NCBI RefSeq assembly: GCF_005885635.1
Contig: NZ_VATY01000007.1
Coordinates: 1-64,000, forward strand
Length of the DNA stretch: 64,000 nucleotides
Direction: 5' to 3'
DNA from: Maribacter algarum (ex Zhang et al. 2020)
Lineage (GTDB): Bacteria > Bacteroidota > Bacteroidia > Flavobacteriales > Flavobacteriaceae
The translations under genes and the position numbers were made by a program. Of the stretch, positions 41,804-52,391 are shown in pieces. Below the pieces are notes generated by a model. That model was not told where the DNA came from, did not search any database, and saw nothing but the letters and a program-made list of their open reading frames with translations. Position 1 is the stretch's first letter; the number at the start of each line of letters is the position of its first letter.

Positions 41804-43504
41804 TTATAAATTCATCTTTTTCAACTCATCGGCAGCGTAATTGGCGGCTCTTGCTGTCAACGCCATATAGGTCAACGAGGGGTTTTGATTACCTGCGGAG
41901 GTCATACAAGCCCCATCTGTAACAAACACATTAGGCACTTCATGCAATTGATTGTATTTATTCAATACCGAAGTTTTTGGGTTGCGCCCCATTCGAGCAG
42001 TTCCCATCTCGTGTATTCCTCCGCCCATGTACGAATCTCTATATGTTGCACGAACATCTTTAAAACCTGATTTTTCGAGCATTTCTTGGGCCTGGATTAT
42101 CCAATCCTTTTTCATGAGCTTTTCATTTTCTTTGAACTCAGCATCAAATACAATGGTGGGCAAGCCATACTTGTCTAATTTATCATGATTGAGGTACATC
42201 TTATTTTCATGATACGGTAGGACCTCCCCAAAGCCTAATAAATTTATTCGCCATTCACCAGGTTCCAATATTGCTTTTTTGAGGTCTTGACCATAAGCCG
42301 CTTCGGCAACCATAGTCCTGTAGTCACTGCGACCTGCGCCACCTTGATACCCGTATCCCCTTATAAAATCTACTTTCTCAGATTTCGAATTTACATTTCT
42401 GAATCTCGGAATATAAATCCCATTGGGTCTTCTTCCACTATAGTACTTATCTTCATACCCGTCTATTTTAGCGGTTGCACCAGATCCTAATTGATGATCC
42501 ATGATGTTATGTCCCAATTCTCCGCTAGCATTGCCCATTCCATTCGGAAAAGCTTCCGATTTCGACTGCATTAAAATAGAAGTAGAAGCCATAGAAGAAG
42601 CACATAAAAAGACGATTTTTGATTTAAATTCGATGATTTCCTTTGTTTCCGTATCTACAATACGCACCCCGGTCGCTTTCCTTTTATCTTTATCATAAAC
42701 AACCTCAAATACAATGGAATTTGGTCGGAGGGTCATATTTCCTGTTGCCTCGGCCATCGGCAATGTTGAGGAATTTGAACTGAAATAGGCACCATATGGG
42801 CATCCTCTTTTGCAACGATTTCTGTATTGGCACGTTCCCCTACCCGCACCTGGTTTTGACCCTTCGGTAATGTGCGCTACCCTTCCAATGGTCAAGACGC
42901 GATCCTTATAATTTTTTGCAATCCCCTTTTTTAAATGCTCTTCGACGCAATTCAAATCCATAGGTTTTAAAAACAAGCTATCGGGCAGTTGTGGCAAGCC
43001 CAATGCTTCCCCGCTGATGCCCACATGTTTTTCTACGTATTCATACCAAGGCTTAAGGTCTTTGTATCGAATGGGCCAATCGACCCCGATACCGTCTTTT
43101 GCATTGGCTTCAAAATCGAGATCGGACCAACGATAGGTTTGTTTTCCCCAAATAAGCGAACGACCACCAACCTGTGTACCTCGAATCCAATCGAAACGCT
43201 TCACCTCATCATAGTCATAGTCTTCATCCTTATTAAAAAAGTGTCGTGTTGCTTCATTAAAACCCCAGCGGGATTGTTTTGGGTACTTGGCCAAAACCTT
43301 TGCCGGCGTCTTTCCTCCATTAGGCATGTCCCATGGGTCCAAATGCATGGTTGTATAATCCACAGGATGCTGCACCATTCTGCCTCGTTCAAGAACGAGT
43401 GTTTTGAGCCCTTTTTCGCACAGCTCTTTAGCTGCCCATCCACCACTTATTCCGGTTCCGACTACTATCGCGTCAAAAGTTTCTCCAGATGATTTTATTT
43501 GCAT
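41804..43504 (-). CDS. GMC family oxidoreductase
   Basis: A 566-residue flavoprotein without signal peptide. The FAD-binding GxGxxG is VVGTGISGGWAAKELCEKGLKTLVLERG at about 16-42. GGRSLIWGKQTYRW follows, and CQYRNRCKRGCPYGAYFSS is a cysteine-rich stretch. The C-terminal HEMGTARMG and VTDGACMTSAGNQNPSLTYMALTARAA are diagnostic. It would oxidise a sugar or alcohol in the cytoplasm. As last gene of the GH3-GH105-mutarotase operon, an oxidised rhamnose or uronate product is plausible but not shown. Confidence 0.9.
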   Translation of the reverse strand: MQIKSSGETFDAIVVGTGISGGWAAKELCEKGLKTLVLERGRMVQHPVDYTTMHLDPWDMPNGGKTPAKVLAKYPKQSRWGFNEATRHFFNKDEDYDYDEVKRFDWIRGTQVGGRSLIWGKQTYRWSDLDFEANAKDGIGVDWPIRYKDLKPWYEYVEKHVGISGEALGLPQLPDSLFLKPMDLNCVEEHLKKGIAKNYKDRVLTIGRVAHITEGSKPGAGRGTCQYRNRCKRGCPYGAYFSSNSSTLPMAEATGNMTLRPNSIVFEVVYDKDKRKATGVRIVDTETKEIIEFKSKIVFLCASSMASTSILMQSKSEAFPNGMGNASGELGHNIMDHQLGSGATAKIDGYEDKYYSGRRPNGIYIPRFRNVNSKSEKVDFIRGYGYQGGAGRSDYRTMVAEAAYGQDLKKAILEPGEWRINLLGFGEVLPYHENKMYLNHDKLDKYGLPTIVFDAEFKENEKLMKKDWIIQAQEMLEKSGFKDVRATYRDSYMGGGIHEMGTARMGRNPKTSVLNKYNQLHEVPNVFVTDGACMTSAGNQNPSLTYMALTARAANYAADELKKMNL

Positions 43505-43513
43505 TTTTTATTA

Positions 43514-43828
43514 TTATTTCATGAAAAAAACTTCTTCTAAGGGTATAGATACAGGTGAATTATCCGGATTGACCTCCATGATATCCGACATAAAATTCCA
43601 CCACTTTTTCACAATTGGGTTTTCAGCCAAATCTTGGGAGCCTCCTTCGCCAGTTACTTTTTGAAAAGCGAAAAGGGTATGTGTGTCCTCATCAAAAAAA
43701 ATGGAATATTCACTGACTCCAGAATCTTTAAGCAGTTCCTTTAATTCTGGCCAGATAGCATTATGCCTTTGGGCATAAGCTTCTTTTTGACCAGGGTTTA
43801 GCTTCATTTTGAAGGCTAGTCTTTTCAT
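43514..43828 (-). CDS. rhaM: L-rhamnose mutarotase
   Basis: A 104-residue protein of the RhaM family. MKRLAFKMKLNPGQKEAYAQRHNAIWPELKELL has the histidine at about 22 that catalyses anomer interchange, with YSIFFDEDTHTLFAFQKV and WWNFMSDIM as further family blocks. It converts alpha- and beta-L-rhamnose, so it handles rhamnose released by the GH78 enzymes. It starts nine bases after the GH105 stop and is followed closely by the GMC gene. Confidence 0.93.
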   Translation of the reverse strand: MKRLAFKMKLNPGQKEAYAQRHNAIWPELKELLKDSGVSEYSIFFDEDTHTLFAFQKVTGEGGSQDLAENPIVKKWWNFMSDIMEVNPDNSPVSIPLEEVFFMK

Positions 43829-43837
43829 ATTCTTAGT

Positions 43838-44968
43838 TTAGTCATCCATCTTCAGTATTTCACTACCCGCCAATAAAAAAGCTCCTGTGCCGAAATTTTG
43901 CCAACTGTCAACGCTTGCCGGTTGCGGGTCAGCACCAATATTTTGCACCCAACCTACCATTCCGGTATCTTGTTGACACTTTTCTAAAGCAGCCCAAGCT
44001 TTATAAACTGAGGACACATACTCTGATTTATCTAATATACCGTTATTGATTCCCCAAGCAAGGGCAAAGGTGTAAAAACCACTTCCACTAACCTCACCAT
44101 GGTCAAAAGATTCTGGCGAAAGCAAACTAGTGCGCCAGAGGCCGTCTTCAGGTTGTATACTCTTGATTTTTGCCGCCATTTCTTTGTAAAGATTTAGGTA
44201 AAAATCTCTGTGCTTATAATCTTTTGGCATATCATCAAGAATAAGAGCAAGCCCACCAAGAACCCATCCATTACCGCGTGACCAGAATATTTTTTTTCCA
44301 TTTTCTTCCTTTAAATCATCCGCATTCCCTTTCCATTGATAACGCGTGTCTCTTGCAAAAAGATGTTCTTCTTTGTTGTAAAGAAGATTATAAGTCTCCA
44401 TGTAATACTTGTGCATTGTATCTAAGTGATTCATTTCACCAGTATGATTTGCGTACAACGTAAGCATTGGTGGCGCCATAAAAAGCGCATCACACCACCA
44501 CCACAGTATATTCTTTACTGGGTCTTTATCCGTACCATCTCTCCACTTGTTGGGTTCGTACAAGTGTTTTTGGATAAAGGTTTCGGTTGGCTTCAAATCC
44601 ACGTAATTTTTACGCGTATCGTTCATCACCAAATAGAGATAACCATAGGAAACCGTTACATCATCTGCATGAAAGTAGCGGTCGTATGTATTCCACTTGT
44701 TCCGATAACCCGTATTTTTCAGGGCTGCAAGGAAAATCTGATTCTGGGTTGTCTTATGTGCCCGTGCGATTCCAACTTGGTATGCTCCATTGGTCCAATC
44801 CGTAGGTGCGACTGCGAATATGGGGTGCGCTTCTTGCCACTCCATGGCCCGCACCATGGCCTTTTCAATTTCTTTATTGTTGAATTGTTGGGCAGAAACA
44901 GTGTAGACACATAGAATTCCGATAAGAGATATGGTCACTAAGTTTCGGAAAGTCTGATTTTTTTTCAT
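43838..44968 (-). CDS. GH105 unsaturated uronyl hydrolase
   Basis: A 376-residue secreted protein with signal peptide (cleaved near TVSAQQ). The six-hairpin fold shows [42 protein letters not shown] and [34 protein letters not shown], all typical of GH105. It removes the unsaturated uronic acid (delta-4,5) that lyases leave at the non-reducing end, here probably joined to sulfated rhamnose. It stands between GH3 and rhaM in one operon. Confidence 0.92.
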   Translation of the reverse strand: MKKNQTFRNLVTISLIGILCVYTVSAQQFNNKEIEKAMVRAMEWQEAHPIFAVAPTDWTNGAYQVGIARAHKTTQNQIFLAALKNTGYRNKWNTYDRYFHADDVTVSYGYLYLVMNDTRKNYVDLKPTETFIQKHLYEPNKWRDGTDKDPVKNILWWWCDALFMAPPMLTLYANHTGEMNHLDTMHKYYMETYNLLYNKEEHLFARDTRYQWKGNADDLKEENGKKIFWSRGNGWVLGGLALILDDMPKDYKHRDFYLNLYKEMAAKIKSIQPEDGLWRTSLLSPESFDHGEVSGSGFYTFALAWGINNGILDKSEYVSSVYKAWAALEKCQQDTGMVGWVQNIGADPQPASVDSWQNFGTGAFLLAGSEILKMDD

Positions 44969-44991
44969 TGTATTCTTCTTAAAGTTACGTT

Positions 44992-47259
44992 CTATTTTTC
45001 AAGTCTGAATTGGGCTGAAACCCCTTCTTTGGATGAAGTGCCTATCATAACGGTGTAATCTCCAGCTTCCCATATTTTTTCCATTTTGGGTCCGGTGAAT
45101 TTCAGCATCTCGGGAGTTATGGTAAAAGTTACGGATTTTGATTGACCTGGGTCAAGTTCAATTTTCTCGAAGCCCTTCAACTCTTTATCCGGCCGAGTTA
45201 CCGAGCCGATTTCATCTTTTAAATAGAGTTGTACCACTTCTTTGGCTTTCATTTTTCCGGTATTGGTTACTTGAACACTTACCGTTATTTCGGTGGAGGG
45301 TGTCATGGTCATACCGGATAATTGTAATTCGCTATATTCAAAATTGCCGTAGCTCAATCCATATCCAAAAGGAAATAACGGGCCATCCTCCAAGAACAAG
45401 TATCCTTTTTTATTGTTGATTTCCTTCATGCTATAGTGAAAAGGTAATTGCCCGATAGATCTCGGAATGGTCACCGGGGATTTCCCTGAAGGGGAAACTT
45501 CCCCGAAAATAATTTTGGCCGCAGAAGAATCGCCGAATTCGCTCAGGTCCCATCCGTCTAAAATGGCATCCGCTTGTTCGGCGATTGTGTTAATGGCGAG
45601 TGTTCTTCTATGCTTTAAAACTACTATTAGCGGTTTTCCAAGAGCCTTTACCCTTTTAACCAATTCATCTTGCGCGCCAACAGGTTCAATGGTCGCTCGA
45701 TCTCCAACAGCATTATTGAAATAGGCTTCCTTTGCCGTAAATTCATCTCCACCCAAGAACAAAATGGTCATATCCGATTCATTGGCAACATCGACGAGTT
45801 TCTTGATTGTTTTTTCATCGGTAGGCAACAAGCTAGGTGCCCCTTTGTCACCATCGGTCAATTCAAAGCCCTTGTCTGCCACAAACGAAACGTTTTCTCC
45901 TGCAACGGATTCAAAAGCGGCTTGGGTTCCTTGATATACCAGTGGCCCCAAGAGTGCAATCTTTTGATTCTCCCTTTTAAGTGGGAGTAAATTGTTTTCA
46001 TTTTTTAAAAGGATGATAGACTCCAAATCTGCTTGTTGCGCAAGCTCCAAAGATGCAGTTGAACGAACTTCTTTTTCCACCTCTTTAATATCTATATAAG
46101 GATTGTCAAAGAGACCTAAAATCATTTTTGTTCGCAATACACGCCTTACGGAACGATCTATCATTTTTTCAATGCTTGGGTCTTTTTTTACCATTTCAGG
46201 CAAATACGCATAGGAGTCCTCAGCATATAAATCTACATCGATACCGGCAACCAGACCCATTAAGGCAGCCGCTTGAGGACTTTCAGCAACCTTCATAAAA
46301 TAAAAAAGACGAGCAATGTCATTGGAATCGGAAACCACATACCCATCAAAGCCCCATTGGTCACGTAAAACACCTGTCAGCAATTCTTCATTCCCATGAG
46401 TCGCAATTCCATTCAAATCGCCATGCGACGCCATAATACCCAGCGTGCGCGCTTCTTTAACGGCAGCTTCAAAGGGCGGGTAAATTTCATCGATTAAGGT
46501 TCGTGGTGATATCTCTACCGCCGCAAAATTGGAACCTCCAAGTACTTGTCCATATCCTGCAAAATGCTTGGCAACGGCACCGATATGTGTTCCGTTACCT
46601 AAACCTTCGTAATTACCTTGTACCCCTTTTATTGCGTTAATGACCATTTGGGTGGTCAGGTAAGTATCTTCTCCAAAGGCTTCCGACATACGTCCAAAAC
46701 GAGGGTCTCGGACGATATCAGCCTCAGGGGAATGGCACATATGCATGCCGCGTAAACGGGCCTCCCGACCGACCACATCCCAAATTCGATTTACCAATTC
46801 AGGATTGAACGATGCCGCGGAAGTTATCGGTCGACCAAATTTGGTACATCCCTCGGCATCTACCCCATTATATGACTCCGTAACAAACAAAGCTGGAATG
46901 CCCCATCGGTTGCTTTTGATAATATACTTTTGTAGTTCGTTGTTTAGCTTGGCAGCAGCCAAGGGTGAAATGTGCTCTCCAGGATTTTTAATTCCCGCTA
47001 TACCCAATTTTAATTTTTCAATAACCCGATCAGACAGTTCCAATTCACCTTTTTCATTGGCTCCAACCCCTATATTGGCGTGAAAAATCCGCATCTGGGC
47101 AACCTTTTCTTCCAAAGACATTCTTGGCAACAGATCTTCTACCCTTTCGTTTATGCGAAGGGACTTATCTTGAAAGGGCATCCTTCCCTTTTGTGCATAA
47201 CCAGCGCCTAAACTAATTAGCACCAGTATAAGGGATAAAATTTTGTTCTTCATTTTCAA
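44992..47259 (-). CDS. GH3 family glycoside hydrolase
   Basis: A 755-residue secreted GH3 enzyme with a signal peptide (GAGYAQK). The N-terminal barrel has [23 protein letters not shown] and the nucleophile Asp in [15 protein letters not shown] (about 300). The second alpha/beta domain and a C-terminal fibronectin III-like domain ([21 protein letters not shown]) follow, as in beta-glucosidase and beta-xylosidase-type members. In an ulvan context beta-xylosidase or beta-glucuronidase-like activity is possible. It is the first gene of its operon, 43 bases from a motif variant. Confidence 0.9.
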   Translation of the reverse strand: MKMKNKILSLILVLISLGAGYAQKGRMPFQDKSLRINERVEDLLPRMSLEEKVAQMRIFHANIGVGANEKGELELSDRVIEKLKLGIAGIKNPGEHISPLAAAKLNNELQKYIIKSNRWGIPALFVTESYNGVDAEGCTKFGRPITSAASFNPELVNRIWDVVGREARLRGMHMCHSPEADIVRDPRFGRMSEAFGEDTYLTTQMVINAIKGVQGNYEGLGNGTHIGAVAKHFAGYGQVLGGSNFAAVEISPRTLIDEIYPPFEAAVKEARTLGIMASHGDLNGIATHGNEELLTGVLRDQWGFDGYVVSDSNDIARLFYFMKVAESPQAAALMGLVAGIDVDLYAEDSYAYLPEMVKKDPSIEKMIDRSVRRVLRTKMILGLFDNPYIDIKEVEKEVRSTASLELAQQADLESIILLKNENNLLPLKRENQKIALLGPLVYQGTQAAFESVAGENVSFVADKGFELTDGDKGAPSLLPTDEKTIKKLVDVANESDMTILFLGGDEFTAKEAYFNNAVGDRATIEPVGAQDELVKRVKALGKPLIVVLKHRRTLAINTIAEQADAILDGWDLSEFGDSSAAKIIFGEVSPSGKSPVTIPRSIGQLPFHYSMKEINNKKGYLFLEDGPLFPFGYGLSYGNFEYSELQLSGMTMTPSTEITVSVQVTNTGKMKAKEVVQLYLKDEIGSVTRPDKELKGFEKIELDPGQSKSVTFTITPEMLKFTGPKMEKIWEAGDYTVMIGTSSKEGVSAQFRLEK

Positions 47260-47301
47260 TAATTCATTTGTGGACTAAAATACCACTATGAATAAATTAA
47301 G

Positions 47302-47314
47302 GTATCCTGCTCTG
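47302..47314 (-). promoter_or_regulatory. Variant of the shared PUL motif before the GH3 operon
   Basis: On the minus strand the bases read CAGAGCAGGATAC, similar to GTGCAGGATG of the susC cluster, ending 43 bases from the GH3 start codon. Confidence 0.4.
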
Positions 47315-47418
47315 TCGTGTTAGGAATCTAAATTGGATATGCTAATTATGCTGGTAAATGAGAAATGAAGCCATCCAACAAACCATGTAAATAAGAAAAA
47401 TTTCACCAAAATTATTAA

Positions 47419-47458
47419 GTACAGGACAGTACAGGATAGTACAGTACAGTGCAGGATG
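47419..47458 (+). repeat. Cluster of GTACAG motifs upstream of susC
   Basis: GTACAGGAC (47419), GTACAGGAT (47429), GTACAG (47439), GTACAG (47444) and GTGCAGGATG (47449-47458) follow one another at 10- or 5-base steps, about one or half a helical turn. The cluster lies 69 bases before the SusC start. Single copies precede several other genes of the locus, so it is a likely binding site array of a shared regulator. Confidence 0.7.
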
Positions 47459-47527
47459 AACATATAAACGGACTCCAATATTTTTGACCATATTCAACGA
47501 TAACTCATTCCTTAAATAAACAACTGT

Positions 47528-50500
47528 ATGAAAAAAACAAAATCAACTTCAAACAAAATTTGGACACCGTTCCTGACTTTGTTGTTTGCATTCAGCTCGA
47601 TGGCTGTGTGGTCTCAGCAAACCGTTACAGGTACAGTATCGGCAGATGACGGGCCTCTACCAGGAGCCTCGGTCGTGGTAAAAGGAACTACAACTGGGGT
47701 CAGTACCGATTTCGACGGTAATTTTACCATTGAAGCAGGTCCTGATGATACGCTTCAATTCTCTTACATCGGATATGTGGCCCAAGAAATCTTGGTTGGC
47801 ACACAAACTCAAATCAATGTAACCTTAGCACCAGGCAACGAACTAGATGAAGTTGTTGTCATTGGTTATGGAACGCAACGTAAATCTGATTTGACTGGTT
47901 CCGTCGCATCGGTAAGTGCTGAAGATGTAGCGGCTATACCTGTTTCGAGAGTTGACCAAGCTTTACAAGGTAGGGCAGCTGGTGTGCAAGTTACTCAAGT
48001 TAGTGGTGCACCTGGTGCGTCTACTTCCATAAGAGTCAGAGGTGGTAACTCCATTCAGGGTAGTAACGAACCCCTTTGGGTTGTGGACGGTATTATAGTA
48101 GGTACGAATTTCAACCTAAATAATATAAGTGCCAATGATGTTCAATCCATAGAAATATTAAAAGATGCCTCCTCAATTGCTATATATGGATCTAGGGGTG
48201 CAAATGGTGTGGTATTGGTAACCACTAAAAGTGGTGCCCGTGTAGGCGGGGGTAAACCTCAAGTAAGTGTAGGTTTATATACAAGTATGCAAATGGTACC
48301 TGAGCAACCAGCGTATTTAAATCAAGCACAACAAATAGATTATACAAATCAAGATGCCATAATAAGAGGTGTAGCGGAGCCATTTCCAGGAAATCCATCG
48401 GACTACCCAGATAACGACTTTTTTGACCTTTTGCTAGGCCCATCACCTATATATAATGCAGATGTTTCTATAGCTGGTTCTTCAGAGAATGGAAATGTTA
48501 ATTATTACAATTCGCTTAATTTTTTCGATCAAGATGGTCTTATTGAGAATTCAGGAATAGAAAAATATATTTTTAGATCTAATTTGGATTTTAAGTTAAG
48601 TGATAAATTAAAGGCAGGTCTCCGTATTAATTATTCAAGAATTAAACAAGAGAATGGTGTTGTTGGCTACGGCGGTCTTCTGGGTATTTTACCAACCCAG
48701 CCCATATATAATGATGACGGTTCTTTTAATGGGGCTAATGAAGTAACAGGTAATCCTTTTAACAACCCCGTTGCAACGTCACAATTGGATATAAATGAAA
48801 CTACGGCAAGCAATTTGTTAGGAACGGTTTATTTAGAGTATAATCCTATTGAAAATTTAACTATTCGTTCTACTTTTAATCCCGACATTACCAATTCTAA
48901 AAACAATCGATTTACGTCTAGTCAAAGACCAGATTTACAAACGGGTGACAGTAATGCTAGGATAAGTACTACATCTATTTTTAATTGGAATAACGAAAAT
49001 ACCATTCAATATTCTGGAGATTTTGGTGATAAACATAATTATACACTACTTGGTGGTGCCTCTTTCCAGAAAGATGTTACCGAAACCACTTCGGCCCAAG
49101 CTTTTGGGTTTACTACAGATGCCACGACATTCAACTCTTTGGGACTAGGATCTGATCCGTCAAGAAATATAGTAACTTCTGGTTATAATCAAAGAACCCT
49201 TGTTTCCTTTTTCGGCAGGCTTAATTATACCTTTGATGACAAGTACTTACTAACCTTAGTTGGAAGAAGTGACGGTAGTTCTGTATTTGCTCCCGGTAAT
49301 AAATATGAATTTTACCCATCAATAGCTGCTGCATGGAAAATTTCGGAAGAGGCATTTATGGAAAATCAAGATATCTTTCAAGATTTAAAGTTAAGAGCCA
49401 GTTATGGTAAAGCTGGTAACCAAGCTATTGGGCCTTATAGGACTTTGGCGCTCTATTCTGAGGGTAATACCTCCGTTAACGGTGTTGAGGTTCCTGGAGC
49501 GGTCTTAGGAAGACCAGCAAATCCTAATTTAATTTGGGAAACAACAACATCTTTTGATATTGCTTTAGAAGCTTCACTTTTTGGCGGCAGGCTCTTTACA
49601 GAATTTAATTATTATCAGAAAGAGACCAATGACCTGTTATTGGATGTTACCATACCCAGACAAACAGGTTATTCAAATCAATTGCAAAATATCGGATCTT
49701 TAGAAAACAAAGGTTGGGAATTTTTACTTAATTCTAGGAATATCCAGAATGAAAACTTCAATTGGAATTCTACCATAACCTTATCTTCCAATAAAAATAA
49801 GATTTTGGATCTTGGAGGAGAGGAGTTTATTGACGTAGTGGTAGATCAGATTTTAGGTGCAGGTAACTTAAGGTTAATCGTTGGTGAATCGGCGCCAGTA
49901 TTTACAGGAGCACAGTATTTAGGAACCTGGAAAAGTCAAGCAGAAATTGATGCTTCGGGGCAAGATCCAGCAACAAATTTTGTTGGTGGTCCAAGATATC
50001 AAGATACAGATGGAGATGGCATCATATCCAATGAGGATTTTGAAGTGTTAGGTAATCCATGGCCAGATTTAATTTATGGATTTGAAAACAATTTTTCCTA
50101 TAAAAACCTTGATCTAAATATTTATATACAAGGAACGGTTGGTAATGAAGTTTTTAATCGAAGAACGCGTAATAGCTTTTTCATTCGCGGAGAGCTTCCA
50201 AAGTATGCAGAAGTTGCTGATTATTGGTCGGCTGATAACCCAACATCAGATGTTCCTAGACCAGGGTTTGTTGAAGGTGCATACCAACCCAACTCCTTTG
50301 ATGTTGAGGACGGTACGCATCTGCGTTTAAAAAATGTGCGATTGACCTATAATTTCCCAGTGGAAAAAATGGGATGGAATGGTGTAAAAAACATGTCACT
50401 TTATGCAACTGGAACTAATTTGCTACTATTTTCGGATTTCAGATTAATCGATCCTGAGTCAAGTAGTTATGGTCGAAATGGTTTGGGTAATCTTGCTCAA

Positions 50501-50566
50501 GGATTTTCAAATGGGGAATATCCAAACGCTAGAGTTTTAAGTTTAGGCCTTAACGTAACTTTTTAA
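47528..50566 (+). CDS. SusC-like TonB-dependent transporter
   Basis: A 1012-residue outer membrane transporter. A signal peptide (VWSQQ) is followed by a carboxypeptidase D-like beta domain (TVTGTVSADDGPLPGASVVVKGTTTGV), the TonB-box/plug (DEVVVIGYGTQRKSDLTGSVASV, and GGNSIQGSNEPLWVVDGI) and a barrel ending in VLSLGLNVTF with terminal phenylalanine. It takes up oligosaccharides with the SusD-like lid encoded 12 bases downstream. It is probably induced through the repeated GTACAG cluster. Confidence 0.95.
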   Translation: MKKTKSTSNKIWTPFLTLLFAFSSMAVWSQQTVTGTVSADDGPLPGASVVVKGTTTGVSTDFDGNFTIEAGPDDTLQFSYIGYVAQEILVGTQTQINVTLAPGNELDEVVVIGYGTQRKSDLTGSVASVSAEDVAAIPVSRVDQALQGRAAGVQVTQVSGAPGASTSIRVRGGNSIQGSNEPLWVVDGIIVGTNFNLNNISANDVQSIEILKDASSIAIYGSRGANGVVLVTTKSGARVGGGKPQVSVGLYTSMQMVPEQPAYLNQAQQIDYTNQDAIIRGVAEPFPGNPSDYPDNDFFDLLLGPSPIYNADVSIAGSSENGNVNYYNSLNFFDQDGLIENSGIEKYIFRSNLDFKLSDKLKAGLRINYSRIKQENGVVGYGGLLGILPTQPIYNDDGSFNGANEVTGNPFNNPVATSQLDINETTASNLLGTVYLEYNPIENLTIRSTFNPDITNSKNNRFTSSQRPDLQTGDSNARISTTSIFNWNNENTIQYSGDFGDKHNYTLLGGASFQKDVTETTSAQAFGFTTDATTFNSLGLGSDPSRNIVTSGYNQRTLVSFFGRLNYTFDDKYLLTLVGRSDGSSVFAPGNKYEFYPSIAAAWKISEEAFMENQDIFQDLKLRASYGKAGNQAIGPYRTLALYSEGNTSVNGVEVPGAVLGRPANPNLIWETTTSFDIALEASLFGGRLFTEFNYYQKETNDLLLDVTIPRQTGYSNQLQNIGSLENKGWEFLLNSRNIQNENFNWNSTITLSSNKNKILDLGGEEFIDVVVDQILGAGNLRLIVGESAPVFTGAQYLGTWKSQAEIDASGQDPATNFVGGPRYQDTDGDGIISNEDFEVLGNPWPDLIYGFENNFSYKNLDLNIYIQGTVGNEVFNRRTRNSFFIRGELPKYAEVADYWSADNPTSDVPRPGFVEGAYQPNSFDVEDGTHLRLKNVRLTYNFPVEKMGWNGVKNMSLYATGTNLLLFSDFRLIDPESSSYGRNGLGNLAQGFSNGEYPNARVLSLGLNVTF

Positions 50567-50577
50567 AAAAAATAGAT

Positions 50578-52131
50578 ATGAAAACAAAATATATAGTACT
50601 ATACCTCCTCATAATAACCTCATTTGTAGGTTGTGAGAAATTTTTAGATGAAGACCCAAGAGATATTATTGCTCCAGAAAATTTTTTTGCTACCGATTCG
50701 GATGCAATACAAGGTATTACGGGTATATACTCCGTAGTTAAAAATAACTCTATTTACGGACAAGCTGGGTTGGATAATTGGTATGACAACGGGGTCGATA
50801 TCATAGAGCCAAATCGATCACATCCAATATTCGAGGTCATGGGTAATTACACTTTAAGTGCAGTCACTGCCGATGCATCAAACCAACTAATGAGTGTATC
50901 GGATACTTGGCAAAATCTGTATAGGGTTATCCTAAATACAAATGTTATAATTGACAGGGTTGATGGAAATGAAGCCATTTCAGCAGATGTGCAGACCGAT
51001 GTTATTGCACAGGCAAGATTTCTACGTGCGTTGGCTTATTGGCATATTACCAACCTTTGGGGTGATGCACCTTTTTATACAGAAGTTCTTACACTAGAAG
51101 AGATTGGTTCACTAGCAAGAACTGATAAAGAAACTATTTTAGCCAGTGTATTGGATGATTTGGCATTTGCACAAAGCAATTTGCCGTCTGTAATTCCAGA
51201 TGATGAAAGGGGTAAAGCCTCTAAATGGGCAGCAGCTATTATTGAAGCAAAAATACATATGAAAGCCCAAGATTGGCAAGCAGGATTGAATAAATGTTTG
51301 GAAATAATTAACCAATCCTCACATGCGTTATTGCCAACTTATGCCGAGGTTTTTGATCCAGGCAATGAATACAATGCGGAAATTATTTGGTCTTTGGATT
51401 TTGCCAAGGATATTACAGGTCAATTTGAGCCAGCCTTCCCAGGTCGTTCATTTGCAGGTAATAATTATTGGAGACCAAGTCTTTTTAACCCACGTATTAG
51501 GGATGAGCCAGTTAATTCAGATGATAGGCAACTTTTAAGGGATGCATTGGCGGCCAATGGAGAGGAATTCAATGGTACTGGACTTCAGATAGCATCAGTA
51601 GACTTTGTCAATAAATTTCCTATGAATGATTTACGAAGACCTCTGAATATCATGGGTGATTACGAGGGTATTCCATTGAATCACACTTACATGCCTAAAT
51701 TTATGAATCGTAATTTTGAGACTTCGCCACGTTTTAATCACGGAGATAATCGATTGGTATTTAGACTTGCAGATGTCTATTTAATGGCTGCCGAGTGCGA
51801 AAATGAACTGAATGGCCCAGGAAATGCATACCAGTATATCCACCCGATTCGCCAGCGCGCTTATGAAACACAAGCCGAATGGGAACTTGTCGGGTTAAGC
51901 GCACAAGAGTTTAGAGAGGCTATTTATGATGAGCGTAAATGGGAGTTGGCAGCGGAAGCAACAAGAAGATATGACTTAATTAGATGGGGTATCTATTTGG
52001 ATGTTGTTCGCAATGCTGAATTTAAAACGTATACTCCTAATACGAACATACAAGACCATCATGTTTTGCTGCCAATTCCTTTAAATCAGTTGCAGTTAAA
52101 CCCGAATTTAACTCAAAATCCGGGTTATTAA
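50578..52131 (+). CDS. SusD/RagB-like glycan-binding lipoprotein
   Basis: A 517-residue lipoprotein (SFVGCEKFLDEDP with lipobox). SusD/RagB family features are RFLRALAYWHITNLWGDAPF, a helical TPR-like body, and the C-terminal YDERKWELAAEATRRYDLIRWG, RPS-like block and HVLLPIPLNQLQLNPNLTQNPGY ending, which is diagnostic. It binds the glycan at the cell surface with SusC. The operon order susC-susD is typical. Confidence 0.95.
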   Translation: MKTKYIVLYLLIITSFVGCEKFLDEDPRDIIAPENFFATDSDAIQGITGIYSVVKNNSIYGQAGLDNWYDNGVDIIEPNRSHPIFEVMGNYTLSAVTADASNQLMSVSDTWQNLYRVILNTNVIIDRVDGNEAISADVQTDVIAQARFLRALAYWHITNLWGDAPFYTEVLTLEEIGSLARTDKETILASVLDDLAFAQSNLPSVIPDDERGKASKWAAAIIEAKIHMKAQDWQAGLNKCLEIINQSSHALLPTYAEVFDPGNEYNAEIIWSLDFAKDITGQFEPAFPGRSFAGNNYWRPSLFNPRIRDEPVNSDDRQLLRDALAANGEEFNGTGLQIASVDFVNKFPMNDLRRPLNIMGDYEGIPLNHTYMPKFMNRNFETSPRFNHGDNRLVFRLADVYLMAAECENELNGPGNAYQYIHPIRQRAYETQAEWELVGLSAQEFREAIYDERKWELAAEATRRYDLIRWGIYLDVVRNAEFKTYTPNTNIQDHHVLLPIPLNQLQLNPNLTQNPGY

Positions 52132-52317
52132 GAGTCAAATTAGCTTTGTTGGAATCAGACCCAATAAATAATGGGTATCGCTAACCATTAACTGAAAAGA
52201 TTTAGAGTTCAACGAAATCATAGATTGTTAGTTTGAGTTAGTTTTGAAAATGGGGTAAACGATATGTTTGCTCCATTTTTATTTTATTGATATTGCTAGT
52301 TTTTAGGAAAGCAGTAT

Positions 52318-52327
52318 GGTACAGGAC
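52318..52327 (+). promoter_or_regulatory. Shared PUL motif GGTACAGGAC before GH78 gene
   Basis: Matches the motif at eight of the shared positions and lies 64 bases from the GH78 start, similar to the distances before susC and the 639-residue protein gene. Confidence 0.55.
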
Positions 52328-52391
52328 ACCATAACTAATCCTGAAGGCTATTTTTAGGCGTGGTAAATAGCACGTGAATAAATTTTATTTC

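Noticed and set aside
43201-44914. Long antisense frames opposite the GMC and GH105 genes
   Set aside because: They overlap well-supported genes completely and show no family motifs.
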